A stretch of 41,686 nt of DNA from Paulinella micropora (lineage: Eukaryota; Cercozoa; Imbricatea; Euglyphida). Position 1 is the first letter of the stretch; each line of letters begins with the position of its first letter. Position numbers and translations under genes: made by a program. The stretch lies in contig BJOX01000091.1 of assembly GCA_009731375.1 (NCBI GenBank), positions 248,911 to 290,596 of the forward strand, read 5' to 3'. The notes under the pieces are model-generated. The model had not been told where the DNA came from, made no database searches, and saw only the letters and a program-made list of their open reading frames with translations. Below are positions 40,761 through 41,686 of the stretch, piece after piece.

Positions 40761-41293
40761 CTACGGTTGCTGGACTTGCTCCACGTACCGGCCTCCAGTG
40801 GCTCGTAGTAGACAGGGTTGACGTAGGCCCTGACCACACCCGCGAGCACAGCTGGCATACTAAATTCCTCCTCCAGCAGGCGCAGACCCGCGTGCTCGGC
40901 CGCGATCAGACCAGCCACTGCGCTTATCCCCTCCGGATATTCGTCGTAGTCCCTCACTAACAGTATGTCCAGTGCAGAACACCAATCACTGTCTCCAGTG
41001 TCACAACACAGCCAGCCAGCACCACCGCCAGGACCGCCGTTACGAACATAATAACACTCAACTGTTCGGTCGGATATATCGACCAGCTCTTTGAGCAGGT
41101 CTACTATTATGTCGCACACCGGCTCACCATAGAGGCGTTCGTAGGAGCGCGCCAAAACATCTCGAACGTGTCCGGGCATAGGCTCGCGGGGGGCCGGGCG
41201 CGTCAGCGGGGGCAGCTCCAGGCGGCGGCGTCGCTTCGCGGGCTGGGCGTCCGTCCCAGCGGCCAGTCGTTTGTTCCGTAGAGCTAGCATCAT
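40724..41293 (-). CDS. Unknown protein with basic N-terminal cluster
   Basis: Start chosen at the ATG pair at 41288-41293 (MMLALRNKRLAAGTD), because the upstream part of the frame is low-complexity and unlike the rest. About 189 residues. AKRRRRLELPPL at about 20 could be a nuclear localisation signal. A helical region follows (HVRDVLARSYERLYGEPVCD, VDLLKELVDISDRTVE), then ALDILLVRDYDEYPEGISAV and GLRLLEEEFSMP. No family recognised. It probably continues in the frame of 40482-40760. Confidence 0.55.
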   Translation of the reverse strand: MMLALRNKRLAAGTDAQPAKRRRRLELPPLTRPAPREPMPGHVRDVLARSYERLYGEPVCDIIVDLLKELVDISDRTVECYYVRNGGPGGGAGWLCCDTGDSDWCSALDILLVRDYDEYPEGISAVAGLIAAEHAGLRLLEEEFSMPAVLAGVVRAYVNPVYYEPLEAGTWSKSSNRSLRKFCTIARYY

Positions 41294-41686
41294 TTTCGCG
41301 CGGTGGCACCTAAAGCAGCGAAAACCAGAGTGAGGCAAAAAGAAAAGAAGTTTCGCGAAAATTTCCCCCTGGTTTGCGGCGCGGTAAGTTTCCGGGGATT
41401 TGTCCACAAAGGCAATTGCAAAAATGGCAATGGTCTCGTTCCGGCTGCTACCCACTTGCCCTCGGTCGAAACTCGAGGGTTGTGACCGAGACACGACGAC
41501 GAAACCGCCGAGGCTCGTGCGACCGGCCGGCCCCGCCAAAAAAGTTCGGTCGAGTGGTGGGTATTGACTGCCGCCGGCCACCGGGAAAAAGGGGTGGGTG
41601 GGGTGGCTGTCCGTATCTACCCTTATTTTTCGGCTCAAGTTTTGCCCTGCGGCCGTCGACGGGAACCCCCCCCCCCCCCCCCCCCC
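41294..41686. other. Scaffold end: GC-rich, then a 21-base C run
   Basis: No gene is supported. A C homopolymer at 41666-41686 ends the sequence. Confidence 0.7.

Noticed and set aside
41303-41638. N-terminal extension of 40724-41293 and a 60-codon plus-strand ORF
   Set aside because: The extension is low-complexity and precedes a good ATG pair; the plus ORF starts at GTG and has no support.

Overview
This is a eukaryotic window, very probably a whole assembly scaffold. It starts in an (AG)n microsatellite and ends in a 21-base C run. It holds several sizeable N gaps and is dominated by simple repeats and retrotransposons. No host housekeeping gene, tRNA or rRNA was recognised. I cannot name the host. 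Ty3/gypsy and Ty1/copia elements whose Gag proteins carry CCCH fingers, plus a giant-virus type fibre gene, would fit an alga or another protist, but that is inference. The long intact ORFs contain no internal TAA, TAG or TGA, so the standard genetic code fits.

Layout. 1-3110: microsatellites ((AG)n, (GATA)n, (AAG)n, (TATG)n) with gaps. 3238-3597: a broken non-LTR (LINE) reverse transcriptase remnant. 4552-13229: a nearly complete minus-strand Ty3/gypsy element (element 1) with two LTRs, a 4-bp target duplication, PPT, candidate PBS, gag, pol and an extra conserved domain after the integrase. 13230-14774: mostly non-coding, with small repeats. 14775-20981: a second, related but decayed minus-strand Ty3/gypsy element (element 2), lacking gag and the 5' LTR. 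21613-21955: a CAATGCA-type satellite. 22574-30847: a minus-strand Ty1/copia element (element 3) with both LTRs, a TACGT target duplication and a decayed coding region. About 30905-35530: leader and gag-like ORFs of a fourth, plus-strand retroelement (element 4), cut off by an abrupt junction. About 35530-41293: a GC-rich block of compact minus-strand genes, led by a fibre-like protein of more than 1500 residues with discoidin-like domains and 'AIG' head repeats of the kind seen in giant viruses (Nucleocytoviricota).

How it works together. Element 1 shows a full replication layout (5' LTR, PBS, gag, protease-RT-RNase H, integrase, unknown C-terminal domain, PPT, 3' LTR). Its gag and pol lie in one frame, separated only by a TGA followed by CGG, which suggests translational readthrough. 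Its integrase has lost the first catalytic Asp and pol carries two frame breaks, so this copy is probably dead. Elements 1 and 2 share an unusual protease motif (D-T-M/L-A) and the same unknown domain after the integrase, so these are family traits. Element 3 inserted about 50 bp upstream of a purine tract and LTR-like start.

The virus-like block joins the retroelement ORF without an N gap. It may be an endogenous giant-virus fragment or an assembly chimera; the sequence alone cannot decide.
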